From: Methanococcoides methylutens MM1
Lineage (GTDB): Archaea; Halobacteriota; Methanosarcinia; Methanosarcinales; Methanosarcinaceae
Direction: 5' to 3'
Assembly: GCF_000970325.1 (NCBI RefSeq)
Contig: NZ_CP009518.1
Location: 434,001-498,000, forward strand
DNA: 64,000 bases
Shown: positions 10,915 through 21,399 of the stretch, piece after piece
How the letters are laid out: each line of letters opens with the position of its first letter
Position numbering within the stretch: position 1 is the first letter of the stretch
Program-made: the position numbers and the translations under genes
The notes under the pieces: generated by a model
The model's database searches: none
What the model saw: the letters and a program-made list of their open reading frames with translations, nothing else
Told to the model about the DNA's origin: nothing

Positions 10915-12159
10915 TCTAAGTCTAATATTCTCATATATAAAGATTTCTTTTTTATTTATATGTGATCTATTTTTTCGGATGAAATATTGATTTTATTTAT
11001 TAATTATTTTATAAACAAAAAAACTAGTTCTTTTTTGTCTGATTATAAACTTTTCTACAATTAATGATTGATACTTAAAAAAGGTTGTTCTTTAAAAAAA
11101 CAATAGGAGTAGGCGTATTTTGATTTTATTTTTTAAGACTGTTTGTGTAAATAGCTTTAATAAACATTCTTATTTATACAGTGCAATAATCCAAAAAAGA
11201 TATCAATAACACTTATTTGAAAATATGATTTGGTTAGTTCAATTAATTTCTAATCAATAATAGAATCTTATTCTTCACAGATCTACAATATTATTCATTA
11301 TTTAATCTAATATCGTGATCAAAAGGAACTTTTTCTGAAATGAAGTCTCGAATTCTATTAAAAAATCTATATTTTTAATTATTTAAAATCAGCTTTTTTA
11401 GCACATTTCTGATATCAGTATGTCTGATTCCTACTTGCTCTGCTTTTATTTTTATAATGCCTGTTGATGGCTTTTTTTATAGAACAAGCGTATTTGTTTT
11501 CTTTTCAAAATTCAGTTGCTCACGTATATGTCTTTAAAATAGGATGCAGAAGGAACGATTATGTGGGTTGTAGGAGCTGCCCCATTTATGCATCTTTATT
11601 TTGGACTATCTATGCAGAAATAGTTCTTTGACTCAACTTCCTACAAGATTACCTCTGCGCGCACTATCTTGAAAAGTTTGTGTATTTTATAATTATAGAG
11701 GTATTGTCATCTCTTATTATTGATTTTTATTTTTGAGCATTTAGTATGAAGTCCATACCTAAACACAAAACCATGATATTGCGATCATCAATTGCAGCCA
11801 TATAAAAAGGATAATGTGGTCGATATAAGTCTTTAATGCTTTCTACATTTTAATTATGGCTCCAAGCGGTTTTATGCTGTTAGTCTCTTCTTATTTTTTT
11901 AGCTTTTTATTTAAATTAATTGCTTTATTAAGTAAAATTATGCATATATGTAAATTTTATCTTATATTTCAATATAATTAATCTTAAATCTCTTTTTCTA
12001 TGAGGGCAAAAATTAGCAATCTTATTCGGGAGTTACTATTAAATAAAAAATGCAAACAATAATACTGAAATTGATGTTTAGTGAGATAGAATATTTTATC
12101 TTTTTGATAACTATGTGAAACTAATCCTATCGAATTTAAAGTCAAATACTGGTTTTTAC
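10915..12159. other. 1.2-kb AT-rich region with almost no coding capacity
   Basis: Very AT-rich, with stops in all frames. The one less AT-rich patch is 11530-11680. There ATG 11561, preceded by GAAGGA, opens a 43-codon frame (MWVVGAAPFMHLYFGLSMQK, then TAG at 11621, then 22 more codons to TAA at 11690-11692). If the amber is read through this is a tiny pyrrolysine-type ORF; otherwise a 20-residue ORF or decay. I see no tRNA, CRISPR or transposase. Confidence 0.5.
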
Positions 12160-13350
12160 TCAAAATCCTCTGAAGATTTTCCACGCGCGCTCCTCTGCGC
12201 GGCGCATGACCTCTTTCAAAGGCAACCCACTAACGTCACTTATCCGGCGGCAGTCCTCATATTCCGCAGATATGTGAAGTATCTCTCCGCTTTTGTCCTG
12301 CGCGATCTTAACAGAAACCTCATACTCATGCTCTGCTATAATGATGGTAATTTTCCCAATTCTGCGGTCAGCTATGAACCGGTGCTTTGTTGGGATCACG
12401 CGTACTCCCAGAGTGCCTGTCTGGCGCATAAGTTCGCCTGCGATACGTGTACTATCCTCAGGTCTTGCTATTACCTGTATTATGTGGCCACTTCGGCTTT
12501 TTTTCATAGTGGTGGGTGTTATGGCAACATCCTTTGCTCCGACTTCCATGAGTTTGTCGAACAGGCTTCCCAGCACTTCTCCTGTCACATCATCAACGTT
12601 CGTTTCAAGGACTTCTATAGTATCGCGGGATAGCTCTCCTCCAACTTCCATGAGCATTGCACGCAGAACGTTTGGCATTTCAGTATCTGCATCTCCGGCA
12701 CCATATCCGGTCTCAATTATCTTTCCCATGGGCAGCCTGTCCACAGGTTCTGCAAAATATGCAAGGATCGCTGCACCTGTGGGAGTAAGCAGTTCCCTGT
12801 CGCCGGAACTGTATATGTCCAAGCCGCTCTTGTTGAGTATCTCCAGAGTGGCTGGTGCAGGGACCGGGAATATTCCATGTGATGCTTTTACAGAGCCTCC
12901 TCCTACATTTACAGGAGTACAGAATATGGTATCAACTTCCATCTTGTATATCGCATAGCAGGCACCGATCACATCTGCAATTGCATCATCCTGACCCACC
13001 TCGTGGAAATGAAGTTCTTCGAGGTTCTTCCCGTGCACCTTTGACTCTGCTTCTCCGATGAGTTTGAAGATCCCAAAAGCGCTTTCCCTGACCTCGGGGG
13101 GCAGTTGTGCTTTTCTGACGGCATCGATAACATCTTTGTATGTCCTGCTGTTCTGATCATTTTCAGTGAGGATGTGCACATCGGTGGCCTCGATACCACA
13201 TTTGTTTGCTGTCCCGAGTGAAACAGTAACATCGACCACGGACTCGATGATCTCTCTAAGTTCGGAACTGTCCATCCCAAGTCCCACCATTCCTCCCAGG
13301 ACCATGTCCCCGGATGCGCCTGAAAAGGGTTCGAAGATAAGTGCTCTCAT
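12160..13350 (-). CDS. larC: Nickel-pincer cofactor nickel-insertion protein LarC
   Basis: LarC (former DUF111), about 396 residues. In bacteria it inserts nickel into the pyridinium-bisthiocarboxylate cofactor of lactate racemase. Family marks: MRALIFEPFSGASGDM at the N-terminus, the His-rich HFHEVGQDDAIADV, and the C-terminal ETNVDDVTGE / TPTTMKKSRSGH region. The start ATG 13350 is set by LarC homology; it lies four bases after the larB stop, so the pair is an operon. In methanogens, which have no obvious lactate racemase, the cofactor's user is unknown. No larA or larE is nearby. Confidence 0.9.
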   Translation of the reverse strand: MRALIFEPFSGASGDMVLGGMVGLGMDSSELREIIESVVDVTVSLGTANKCGIEATDVHILTENDQNSRTYKDVIDAVRKAQLPPEVRESAFGIFKLIGEAESKVHGKNLEELHFHEVGQDDAIADVIGACYAIYKMEVDTIFCTPVNVGGGSVKASHGIFPVPAPATLEILNKSGLDIYSSGDRELLTPTGAAILAYFAEPVDRLPMGKIIETGYGAGDADTEMPNVLRAMLMEVGGELSRDTIEVLETNVDDVTGEVLGSLFDKLMEVGAKDVAITPTTMKKSRSGHIIQVIARPEDSTRIAGELMRQTGTLGVRVIPTKHRFIADRRIGKITIIIAEHEYEVSVKIAQDKSGEILHISAEYEDCRRISDVSGLPLKEVMRRAEERAWKIFRGF

Positions 13351-13354
13351 CTGA

Positions 13355-14152
13355 TCAGCAACCTTTTTCGGAATTAGTATTACGTGCCTCAGCCACTTCA
13401 TTTGCAATTCTTGCAGCAAATGATCCGGCAACGAATCCGGCATCGATGTTAACCACCGACAGGACAGAGCATGACTGGAGCATGGATAACAATGCAGCTT
13501 CTCCTTTCGCACCGGCACCATATCCGATGGATACCGGCAATCCAATGACCGGTGCATCAACAAGTCCTGAAACGACCGTTGGGAGTGTCCCTTCCCTTCC
13601 GGCAGCAACGACAATGGCATCCGGTTTATAGTCTTCTATGTTTTTCAGTTGAGAGACAAGTCTGTGGAATCCTGCCACTCCAACATCGTATATTGTAAGG
13701 GTCTCACATCCCATTTCTGAAGCTGTCATTCTGGCTTCCTCGGCCACAGGTATGTCTGCGGTACCTGCTGAAATTATAGCAACCCTCCCTCCGGTTCTCG
13801 GAACAGGGGTGCTGTTGTGAACGACAGCTGTTATTGAATTTTTGCTGAATTCGATATTATCATTTCCAAAAGACCTTTCCAAAACGGCAGATTTTTCCCC
13901 GTCAAGACGTGTAATGAGCACTCTTCCTGTAGCTTTGACCTGTGCTTTTGCGATCTCAACAATGTCCTCTGCTTCCTTTCCCTCGGCAAGTATGGCTTCC
14001 ATTATTCCTGTCCGGCATTTACGGAAGGTGTCCAGCCTGGCAATGTCCGATATTTGCACATAACCCATTGACCTTATCTGGTTTTCTGCCTCTTCAAGGT
14101 CAGTTTCGTTGTTCTTTACCTGACTTAATATCTTTTTTAGCTCCATGTTCAA
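13355..14152 (-). CDS. larB: LarB, pyridinium-3,5-biscarboxylate mononucleotide synthase
   Basis: LarB carboxylates and hydrolyses nicotinic acid adenine dinucleotide, the first step of the nickel-pincer nucleotide cofactor. About 265 residues: a helical N-terminal part, then a PurE-like domain (VAIISAGTADIPVAEEA, YDVGVAGFHRL, VVAAGREGTLPTVVSGL, GLPVSIGYGAGAKGEAALLSML). Starts TTG 14152 or ATG 14146; a TATA box (TTATATTTATAAG near 14175-14190 on this strand) puts the transcript start close to either, so the mRNA has little or no leader. larC follows after four bases. Confidence 0.9.
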   Translation of the reverse strand: MNMELKKILSQVKNNETDLEEAENQIRSMGYVQISDIARLDTFRKCRTGIMEAILAEGKEAEDIVEIAKAQVKATGRVLITRLDGEKSAVLERSFGNDNIEFSKNSITAVVHNSTPVPRTGGRVAIISAGTADIPVAEEARMTASEMGCETLTIYDVGVAGFHRLVSQLKNIEDYKPDAIVVAAGREGTLPTVVSGLVDAPVIGLPVSIGYGAGAKGEAALLSMLQSCSVLSVVNIDAGFVAGSFAARIANEVAEARNTNSEKGC

Positions 14153-14371
14153 CCTTTATAATAATGAAATGTACCTTATAAATATAAGTTCCTTCCAGGC
14201 AAAGAATTATAACAATAAGAACCCTAGAATGTAGGCAGAAGAAAGCGAAATGATATGACTTTCTTATTTCACTCATGTGAATAATCGATCGTCTTACTCT
14301 ATGTCCCGTCATTATCGCAATGGCAGGATGTCCGGGTTTAGGGATCAAGGTACAAAAACAGGTTTACGATA

Positions 14372-16051
14372 ATGTCCAGAAGATCAAATGATATGGCACT
14401 TCGAAATTTCAACAAGGGTATGTCCCTCCTTTACGATGGTCAGCAGGAGGAGGCCCTTGGGTGTTTGATGAATGCAGAAGCAGATGCAAGGGATGCAGGA
14501 TCTCCGGAATTGCTTGTCAACGTATTGCAGGCTATCGGAGGCATAATGGAGTCAGATGGCAGGATAGAGGAAGCCATTGACATGTATGCGGAAGCATCAG
14601 GAATGCTTGAGAGCATCGCAAATTCCGACTCTTCGTTCATGGAGCACAAGGCTCTTGTCATGAGCAAGACCGCTTCCCTCCTTACAGAGCAGGGTGACAA
14701 CCTTAAAGCGGTCCCCTTCTTTGAGGAAGCTGTTAGTTCTTATGATCGGCTCCTTGACAAAGAACCTGAGAACGATGGCTACTGTTCAAGTGCTGCATCT
14801 GTGGCAAATGACCTGGCCACCATACTGGCATCCGATGGTTGCAATGAAAAAGCAAAAGAGATGTTCGAAAAAGCTCTCAGGCTTTCCGGAAAACTTGTGG
14901 TCCTTGACCCTGTGAATATGGAGAACACCGCAAAGGCTCTTACCGTCCAGACCAATCTGGCCAATCTTCTCTATGAGATGGGCTTGATGCATGAAGCAAG
15001 GGAGAGCCTTGAACACGCATATGATGGCTGCTCAGGCGCCATGAAGGACGATCCATCGAATAGCATCTTACAGGAGCAGTCACTGAAATTGCTTGAGAGG
15101 CTTGTTAATGCACTGATGTTTACCGGTGAATATGACCTGGGAAAAGAGCGCATCTATGAGATGGTGGAGATGCTCCCGAGAGCTACAACCTATGATTCCT
15201 CCTTCTCAGATAAGTTCTCTGATCTCTTCCACGGATTGATCAAACTGGCATCCCGACGTGTTGATGAAGGTCTGCTTGATGATACACGTTCTATCTATGA
15301 GACCTCTCTGATCGTGATACTTAAGCTGCTTTGGGAAGAACCCGGTAATATTGTCTATCAGGATATGTTCAGGAACATACTGGTCAATATGGAAAAACTG
15401 CTCGTGATCGATTCTCCGGAAGCTGACAAGGAAGCGGATTACAATGTCCTTATCTCAATGTATGAAAAGCTCGCTCATATGGTCCCCAGGGATCTTTCAT
15501 ACCGCACAAAGATGGCAAAGCTTCATGACGATAAGGCCAGGTTCCTGATGAATGCAGGCAGGTCGGAAGATGCACGTCAATATTTCAACATGTCACTGGC
15601 TATCAGGGACGAACTGATCAGGGCCGGGGAATCCCCTCTGTTGCATGAGTTCGGGATCGCTTCCATTAAGAACAACCTTGCTACCATACTTGCAAAGGAA
15701 GGTCACTCTGCAGATGCAAAGACAATGTTCGAGGAATCGCTTAAAGCTTACATGGACCTTCTGGACCGTTTTCCTGACGAGCCCGTATACGAGGACGGTG
15801 CTGCAGTTACATTGAACAATCTTGCAAAGCTGCTTGCTGACCTTGATCGCTACGAGGATGCAAAGAGCATCTATGAATCTTCACTTGAGATATACGCAGG
15901 ACTTATTAAGGGCGATCCTGATAAGGCCAGTTATAAGATGCATGCTGCCAGGACGCTTGACAACCTTGCTTCACTGCTTGCTAATATGGGACGTACGGAT
16001 GATTCGGTCCGCATGCACGAGAGTGCAAAGGAATTACTTGAGGAGATCTAA
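14372..16051 (+). CDS. Tetratricopeptide-repeat protein
   Basis: A 559-residue soluble protein made almost wholly of TPR-like helical pairs. The clearest units are near the end (NNLATILAKEGHSADAKTMFEESL; NNLAKLLADLDRYEDAKSIYESSL; DNLASLLANMGRTDDSVRMHESA), with degenerate copies towards the N-terminus. TPR arrays are protein-binding scaffolds. No catalytic domain or signal peptide is visible. No convincing SD precedes ATG 14372; ATG 14393 is an alternative. It is divergent from larBC and followed at 38-70 bases by the U32 gene. Partner unknown. Confidence 0.8.
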   Translation: MSRRSNDMALRNFNKGMSLLYDGQQEEALGCLMNAEADARDAGSPELLVNVLQAIGGIMESDGRIEEAIDMYAEASGMLESIANSDSSFMEHKALVMSKTASLLTEQGDNLKAVPFFEEAVSSYDRLLDKEPENDGYCSSAASVANDLATILASDGCNEKAKEMFEKALRLSGKLVVLDPVNMENTAKALTVQTNLANLLYEMGLMHEARESLEHAYDGCSGAMKDDPSNSILQEQSLKLLERLVNALMFTGEYDLGKERIYEMVEMLPRATTYDSSFSDKFSDLFHGLIKLASRRVDEGLLDDTRSIYETSLIVILKLLWEEPGNIVYQDMFRNILVNMEKLLVIDSPEADKEADYNVLISMYEKLAHMVPRDLSYRTKMAKLHDDKARFLMNAGRSEDARQYFNMSLAIRDELIRAGESPLLHEFGIASIKNNLATILAKEGHSADAKTMFEESLKAYMDLLDRFPDEPVYEDGAAVTLNNLAKLLADLDRYEDAKSIYESSLEIYAGLIKGDPDKASYKMHAARTLDNLASLLANMGRTDDSVRMHESAKELLEEI

Positions 16052-16121
16052 CCAGAGGTTGTTTTGATCATAGGGAGTCGTTCTGTCTATGGTCTTATCC
16101 TTTCCACAAGAATGTGATCTG

Positions 16122-18605
16122 ATGATATTGAAAAATGAAAAAAAGGTCTGTGATATCCCTCCTGAGGTACTTGCCCCGGCAGGAGATATGGATGCTTTGA
16201 TAGGTGCCATTAAAGGAGGTGCCGATGCTGTCTATTTCGGTGTGACTGACCTTAATGCGAGAAAAGGCGCGAAGAACTTTTCCATGGATGACCTTGAGGA
16301 TGCAATTGACATGCTGCATTCCCATGGGGTCAAAGCATTTCTGGCTTTGAACATACCGATCAAACAGAAGGAGCTCCAGCATGCGCTGGATGTTGTTGAT
16401 AAGGCATATTCTTTCGGAGTTGATGCCATTATCCTCCAGGACCTGGGACTTCTTAGTATCCTTCATGAGAGCTATCCTGACCTAGCTCTTCATGCAAGTA
16501 CACAGATGACGGTTCACAGCATGGAAGGGGTTGACTTTGTTGCCAACGAAGGTGCTGTCCGTGTCATAGTTTCAAGGGAACTTACGGTGCGCGAGATCAC
16601 TGATATAGTAGATCATTCTGATACTGAGATCGAGATCTTCGTACATGGCGCACTTTGCTATTCATATTCCGGAAAATGCCTTTTCAGTAGTTTCCTGAGC
16701 GACAGGAGTGCAAATCGTGGTGCCTGTGCACAACCCTGCAGAAGACCATATGAGTTTGTTGTGAACGGTCGAAAGGTAAATGTAAAAGGCATGGGCAGGT
16801 TCCCGATAAGCTGTGCTGAGTTGTGCACCCTTTCAGATCTTGACGAGATCGTTGGCACCGGTCTTCGAAGCCTGAAGATCGAAGGAAGGATGAAGAAACC
16901 TGAGTACGTTACAGAAAGTGCAAGTGTCTACAAGCGTGCAGTAGAAGCGGTCTGTAAAAAAGAAAAGCTTGATGAGGTTAAGGTCATGGAGCTTGAAACG
17001 GACCTTGCGAAGCTGTTCTACCGCGGTTTCACAAAGGGTTTCGTCCTTGGTGAGAGGGATGTTGTCCATTCCAAATACAGTTCCAGTTATGGTGTTTTTC
17101 TTGGAAAGATCAGGGATATTTCCACTTACAGGTATACTACCAGCCTTACTATCACCCTGAAAGAAGACATACAGGTGAAGGATGGTGTGGGCATCCACAC
17201 AAAGGTTGGTGTATTGGGTTCTGCCATCAACAAGCTTCTGGACAAGGATGGCAACGAGATCAAGACTGCAAAGAAAGGTGACAAGGTCATCCTTGAGATC
17301 AGTTCAAAGACCGGCAAGGCTGTTGCCAGGGGCAATGAGGTCTATCTTACGACAGACCAGAGACTTCTGGAAAGCCTCCAGAGGACAAAGGAGCAGGGTC
17401 TTCCTGTGAATATCGAAGTGACTGCTGAAGTAGGCCAAAAGCTGAAGGTACGGATGAGGTCAGATGACCTTAGTGTTGAAGTGGTCGATGATTTTGAGGT
17501 ACAGGAAGCCAAAAAGGCTCCGACTTCCGAAGAGCAGATCGTCTCAGCAATGGAAAAGTTAGGCGACACTTCATTCACAGCATCATCCGTTGATGTGAAG
17601 GTTGCCGGTAACATCTTCATTCCTATCGGAGTGCTCACTGGTGCAAGAAGGGTGGCTGCTGAAAGGTTGCTTGAGAAGGTCCTTCAGCAATATAGGAAGG
17701 AAGAAAAGCACCCTCTATTATCGGATATCTCACACTTCTGTGTTGACTCCGGATGTGGTAGTATAGTTCGAACTCCTGTTCTCAGCGTGGAAGTGAAGAA
17801 CTCAGGTGCTCTGTTCGATGCTGTGGAAATGGGTGCTGATTGCGTCTATTTGCCTGTAAGGAAGCTCCCTGAACTGACATCGGAGCAGAATGCAGAGAAA
17901 CTGGAGGTTGCAAGGAAAAGTGCTGAAATAGTTCTCCTGCTCCCACGCATAAGTCACGAATCCGAGCTTATGCAGCTTTTACCTCTGATCGAGAAAGCGA
18001 AGGAATCTGATTTCCGCATCGCCTGCTATACACTTGGTCAGGTTGAAATTGCTAAACAGGCAGGAGTTCCGTTCGTGGTCCAAAAGGAATTCAACACATT
18101 CAACTCCTATACTGCAGATGAGTTCTACAAAGCGGGAGCATGCCGTGTTACATTGTCTACTGAACTGAACCTTGATGAGATCAATGACGTGTGCAATGAT
18201 ATTTCCTGCCGTGGCAGTGAAAACCAGCTGGAAATCGTTGTTCACGGAAGGGAACTGATGCTCATCACCGAGCATGATCTGCTAAAACCTCTGCTTGAGC
18301 AGGGAATAGCTACTGATGGCAGTGAAGTGCTTATGGTGGATTCAAAGGGAGTGGAGTATCCTGTAAAACGCGTGGATGAAAGGACGTTGATCTATGATTC
18401 CAAAGTGCTGGACATGAGCGATAAGATGGACCAGCTGAAAAGGGCCGGTGTGGATGTAATGCGTCTGGACCTGTCCCTTTATGGTAAGAGGGATGTGAAA
18501 GAGATCACTTCAGCATACCGGAGACTACTTGACGGCAAGCCTGCTGAACTCCGTCCCCGAAGAGGTGCGAAGTTCTCAAGAGGACATTACTTCAAGGGCG
18601 TATGA
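16122..18605 (+). CDS. U32-family protein (peptidase U32 / RlhA-like hydroxylase family) with DUF3656-type C-terminus
   Basis: About 827 residues. The N-terminal TIM-barrel carries U32 marks: [25 protein letters not shown], then the signature region ([17 protein letters not shown]..., cysteines in [11 protein letters not shown] and ISCAELC), followed by [13 protein letters not shown] second barrel-like half follows after residue 550. U32 proteins include collagenase-annotated enzymes and the RNA hydroxylases RlhA/TrhP; the cysteines suggest an Fe-S cluster and favour RNA modification over peptidase activity (inference). ATG 16122 is preferred for the GTGATC just upstream; ATG 16089 is possible. 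It overlaps maf by four bases. Confidence 0.8.
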   Translation: MILKNEKKVCDIPPEVLAPAGDMDALIGAIKGGADAVYFGVTDLNARKGAKNFSMDDLEDAIDMLHSHGVKAFLALNIPIKQKELQHALDVVDKAYSFGVDAIILQDLGLLSILHESYPDLALHASTQMTVHSMEGVDFVANEGAVRVIVSRELTVREITDIVDHSDTEIEIFVHGALCYSYSGKCLFSSFLSDRSANRGACAQPCRRPYEFVVNGRKVNVKGMGRFPISCAELCTLSDLDEIVGTGLRSLKIEGRMKKPEYVTESASVYKRAVEAVCKKEKLDEVKVMELETDLAKLFYRGFTKGFVLGERDVVHSKYSSSYGVFLGKIRDISTYRYTTSLTITLKEDIQVKDGVGIHTKVGVLGSAINKLLDKDGNEIKTAKKGDKVILEISSKTGKAVARGNEVYLTTDQRLLESLQRTKEQGLPVNIEVTAEVGQKLKVRMRSDDLSVEVVDDFEVQEAKKAPTSEEQIVSAMEKLGDTSFTASSVDVKVAGNIFIPIGVLTGARRVAAERLLEKVLQQYRKEEKHPLLSDISHFCVDSGCGSIVRTPVLSVEVKNSGALFDAVEMGADCVYLPVRKLPELTSEQNAEKLEVARKSAEIVLLLPRISHESELMQLLPLIEKAKESDFRIACYTLGQVEIAKQAGVPFVVQKEFNTFNSYTADEFYKAGACRVTLSTELNLDEINDVCNDISCRGSENQLEIVVHGRELMLITEHDLLKPLLEQGIATDGSEVLMVDSKGVEYPVKRVDERTLIYDSKVLDMSDKMDQLKRAGVDVMRLDLSLYGKRDVKEITSAYRRLLDGKPAELRPRRGAKFSRGHYFKGV

Positions 18606-19198
18606 TCATAATGCGCAGGATAGTTCTTGCATCAGCTTCCCCGCGCAGGAAGGAGCTGTTAAGACAGCTCATCGGGGACAACTTCGAGGTTTGTGTGAGC
18701 TCATACGATGAAGCTCCACAACCGGGGATGGATGCAACAGAACTGGTTGTCCATCATTCTCTTTCCAAGGCAAGGGACGTTGCCTCTAAATTTGATTCAG
18801 GCATCATTATTTCTGCAGATACAGTTGTCCTCTGTGAAGGTCATATCCTTGAAAAACCACACTCTACTGAAAGGGCAAAGGAGATGCTTGAAAGTATCAA
18901 TGGGAAGGTCGTAAAGGCAATTACAGGCATGACAGTTCTGGACATTGATTCGGGGAATGAGGTAAGCATATCCGAAATCACGGATGTGAAAATGAAGGAT
19001 ATGTCCGTGGATGAGATAACATCCTATGTGGAGTCAGGTGAACCTCTTGATAAGGCCGGAGCATTTGCGATACAGGGAAAAGGAGCCATACTCGTGGAGA
19101 GCATTAGTGGCGATTTCTTCAATGTCGTTGGCTTGCCGCTGTTCAGATTGGGCATGATCCTTGAGGATATGGGCGTTCACATCTTCGAAATCGAATGA
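18602..19198 (+). CDS. maf: Maf-like nucleoside triphosphate pyrophosphatase
   Basis: Maf/YhdE family, about 198 residues, hydrolysing modified or non-canonical nucleoside triphosphates to monophosphates. Family motifs: [11 protein letters not shown] near the N-terminus, SADTVV in the middle, [11 protein letters not shown] and [11 protein letters not shown] near the C-terminus. Start at the ATGA overlap with the U32 stop (18602-18605); ATG 18611 (MRRIVLAS) fits the family N-terminus equally well. Coupled to the U32 gene. Confidence 0.88.
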   Translation: MIIMRRIVLASASPRRKELLRQLIGDNFEVCVSSYDEAPQPGMDATELVVHHSLSKARDVASKFDSGIIISADTVVLCEGHILEKPHSTERAKEMLESINGKVVKAITGMTVLDIDSGNEVSISEITDVKMKDMSVDEITSYVESGEPLDKAGAFAIQGKGAILVESISGDFFNVVGLPLFRLGMILEDMGVHIFEIE

Positions 19199-19316
19199 TT
19201 GTATCTATCTTTTACAGTTTCGGGATCATATCGTTTCACTACTTTTCATCTGACCACAATCCACATAAACGATGCTTTACAACTTCTTTTTACCAGTTAT
19301 TCAGGAGTGGATATAA

Positions 19317-19601
19317 ATGGCAGTAGCAAAATGGAATGGCGTCATACTTGCAGAAAGTGATGCAGTAAAAGAAATCGAAGGGAATCTGTACTTCCCGCCT
19401 GACTCGGTGAACAGGGAATACCTGCGCGAATCGGATACGCGTTCGACCTGTCCCTGGAAAGGTCTGGGATATTACTATGACATCGTTGTAGGGGATGAAG
19501 TAAATGAAGATGCAGCCTGGTATTATCCGGAACCAAAACCGGCTGCAAAAGAGATCACAGGTTATGTTGCATTCTGGAAGGGTGTGGAGGTAACTCCTTA
19601 A
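19317..19601 (+). CDS. DUF427 domain protein
   Basis: A 94-residue single DUF427 domain: A..NG..LAES near the N-terminus, then YFPP, STCPWKGLGYYYD, AAWYYPEP and GYVAFWKGV. The cysteine in STCPWKG is characteristic. Biochemical role unknown. CAGGAGTGG precedes the ATG at normal spacing. Its stop overlaps the stop of the convergent ThDP-enzyme gene. Confidence 0.88.
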   Translation: MAVAKWNGVILAESDAVKEIEGNLYFPPDSVNREYLRESDTRSTCPWKGLGYYYDIVVGDEVNEDAAWYYPEPKPAAKEITGYVAFWKGVEVTP

Positions 19602-21382
19602 TCCACCCTCTTTGTACTGGCAGCTGTCTTGTCGGGGTCAACGACCACGTCAATGAGTGCTGCTTTCTCTGAAGTGAATGCTTTTTCCAATGCTTCGTCC
19701 AGTTGTGTCGGGTCTTCTATCCTGAATCCTTCCCCGCCGGTAGATCGTGCAAATGCTGCGAAATTGGGGTTCGGGAAACTGACTCCGTATTCTGGATAGT
19801 TGTCCCTTAACTGCTCTTTCTTTATGTTCTTGAGCTTACCGTCGTTAAAGACAATGACATTGATATCAAGTCCTTCCCTGACAGCCGTTGTGAAATCTCC
19901 CATGAGCATCCCGAAGCCGCCGTCCCCTGTCACACAGATGACCTGTTTATCAGGATAGTTCAGCTTTGCTGAAAGGGATGCAGGAAGTGCGAAACCCATA
20001 CTGGCGATGTTAGCTGACATGAATGTCCTCTGGCCTTCACAGACGAACTTTTTGTAGAACCAATAGGTATGGTCGCCCACATCAATGCAGATGATGGCAT
20101 CCTTGTCTGCATGACGTTTGATAGCCTGCACTACATATCCGGGATTTATCGGGATGGACAGGTCATTGGCTTCGGTTTGCAGTTCTTCACGATGGCTTGC
20201 TTTCATCTGGTCAATGTGTTCAAGGAATTCCCTATTCTCTTCCTTTTCATCTACCAGAGGCAACAGTGCCTTGAGTACAAGATCCGCATCTCCAACAATG
20301 CCAACATCCACATCGAATGTCTTTCCTATCTTTGTGGGGTCGATGTCTGTCTGGACGATCTTCACTCCCGCAGGCACGAGGTTGGCTTGTCTGAATCCGG
20401 AACCAATTATGACTATCAGGTCAGAATTCTTTATCGCTTGTGCCGCATGTTTTGATCCGATGGAGCCCAGAACCCCTACGCTGAAGCGCTCGGTCTCGTG
20501 GATAACACCTTTGGCCCTTGATGTGGTTGCTATAGGAGCTTTCAGTTTTCTCGCCATCTCAAGCAGCTGTTCTCCGCTGTGGCGGGAACCCCAGCCCGCA
20601 AAGAGGGTGACCTTTTCACAACCGTTGATAAGTTCCGCTGCCTTTAGTACGTCCTCGTCCTTCGGTGCGGTCTTGTTCATGAAAACTCTCTTATCAGGCG
20701 AGTAGATTTCCTCACCAAGCTTTTCGGCAAGAATATCCGTGGGGGTGCTGAGGACCGAAACACCAGGTTTCCTGTATGCATATTTAACTGCCATGGTGAG
20801 CAGCTTCAATGCCTGATTGTCTCTTGCAATTGTCTCGGAGAACTCGGTGAAAGGCTTAAAAAGTTCGATCTGGTCTATCTCCTGGAATGCCTCGCTTCCA
20901 AGGTATACTTCCGGTACCTGGCCTGCAAAAGCAAGCACGCTGCTTCTGTCGGTTGCAGCATCCATGAGTCCGGTAATAAGGTTGGTACAACCCGGGCCGG
21001 CAATGGAAATGCAGACTCCCAGCTCGGATGTCATCTTACCGTGTGCTGATGCCATGAAGGCAGCTGTTTCCTCATGACGGGTGAGAATAAAACGTATCTT
21101 ATTGCTTTTTCGAATAGCGTCAATAAGAGGGAGGTTCGAATCCCCTGGTATGCCATAGACATACTTTACACCAAAAGCTTCCAGCTGTTCGACGATCTTG
21201 TCAGCAACAGTGGTTTCTATTCCCTCTTCTTCCTTTATGCCACCTTCCTGGACGAATGCAGATTTTGGTGCACCGCAGACAGGACATGTATAGCTATCAG
21301 GCAGGGAGTCGAAATCCTGCCCTTCTGCTTTTTCATCGTATGTCCAGTTGCAGACCGAACATCTGTATTTTCCCAATTTCAT
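19598..21382 (-). CDS. Rubredoxin-ThDP enzyme fusion (pyruvate oxidase/acetolactate synthase family)
   Basis: 594 residues. Residues 1-45 are a rubredoxin with iron ligands C8, C11, C33 and C36 (YRCSVC; YTCPVCGAPKS) and a shortened central loop. The rest is a thiamine-diphosphate enzyme of the PoxB/IlvB family: YGIPGDSNLPL, catalytic Glu in RHEETAAFMA, and the ThDP-Mg motif GDGGFGM...NDGKLKN. PoxB-like enzymes oxidatively decarboxylate pyruvate using FAD; the fused rubredoxin would be a built-in electron acceptor (inference). The start ATG 21382 is set by the rubredoxin fold. The CDGSH/Fer4 gene lies 17 bases upstream on the same strand, so the two are probably an operon. Confidence 0.85.
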   Translation of the reverse strand: MKLGKYRCSVCNWTYDEKAEGQDFDSLPDSYTCPVCGAPKSAFVQEGGIKEEEGIETTVADKIVEQLEAFGVKYVYGIPGDSNLPLIDAIRKSNKIRFILTRHEETAAFMASAHGKMTSELGVCISIAGPGCTNLITGLMDAATDRSSVLAFAGQVPEVYLGSEAFQEIDQIELFKPFTEFSETIARDNQALKLLTMAVKYAYRKPGVSVLSTPTDILAEKLGEEIYSPDKRVFMNKTAPKDEDVLKAAELINGCEKVTLFAGWGSRHSGEQLLEMARKLKAPIATTSRAKGVIHETERFSVGVLGSIGSKHAAQAIKNSDLIVIIGSGFRQANLVPAGVKIVQTDIDPTKIGKTFDVDVGIVGDADLVLKALLPLVDEKEENREFLEHIDQMKASHREELQTEANDLSIPINPGYVVQAIKRHADKDAIICIDVGDHTYWFYKKFVCEGQRTFMSANIASMGFALPASLSAKLNYPDKQVICVTGDGGFGMLMGDFTTAVREGLDINVIVFNDGKLKNIKKEQLRDNYPEYGVSFPNPNFAAFARSTGGEGFRIEDPTQLDEALEKAFTSEKAALIDVVVDPDKTAASTKRVD

Positions 21383-21399
21383 CCCTCACGGCTTTCGGA

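Noticed and set aside
12115-12958. Plus-strand frames opposite larC
   Set aside because: larC motifs are unambiguous on the minus strand; these are shadows.
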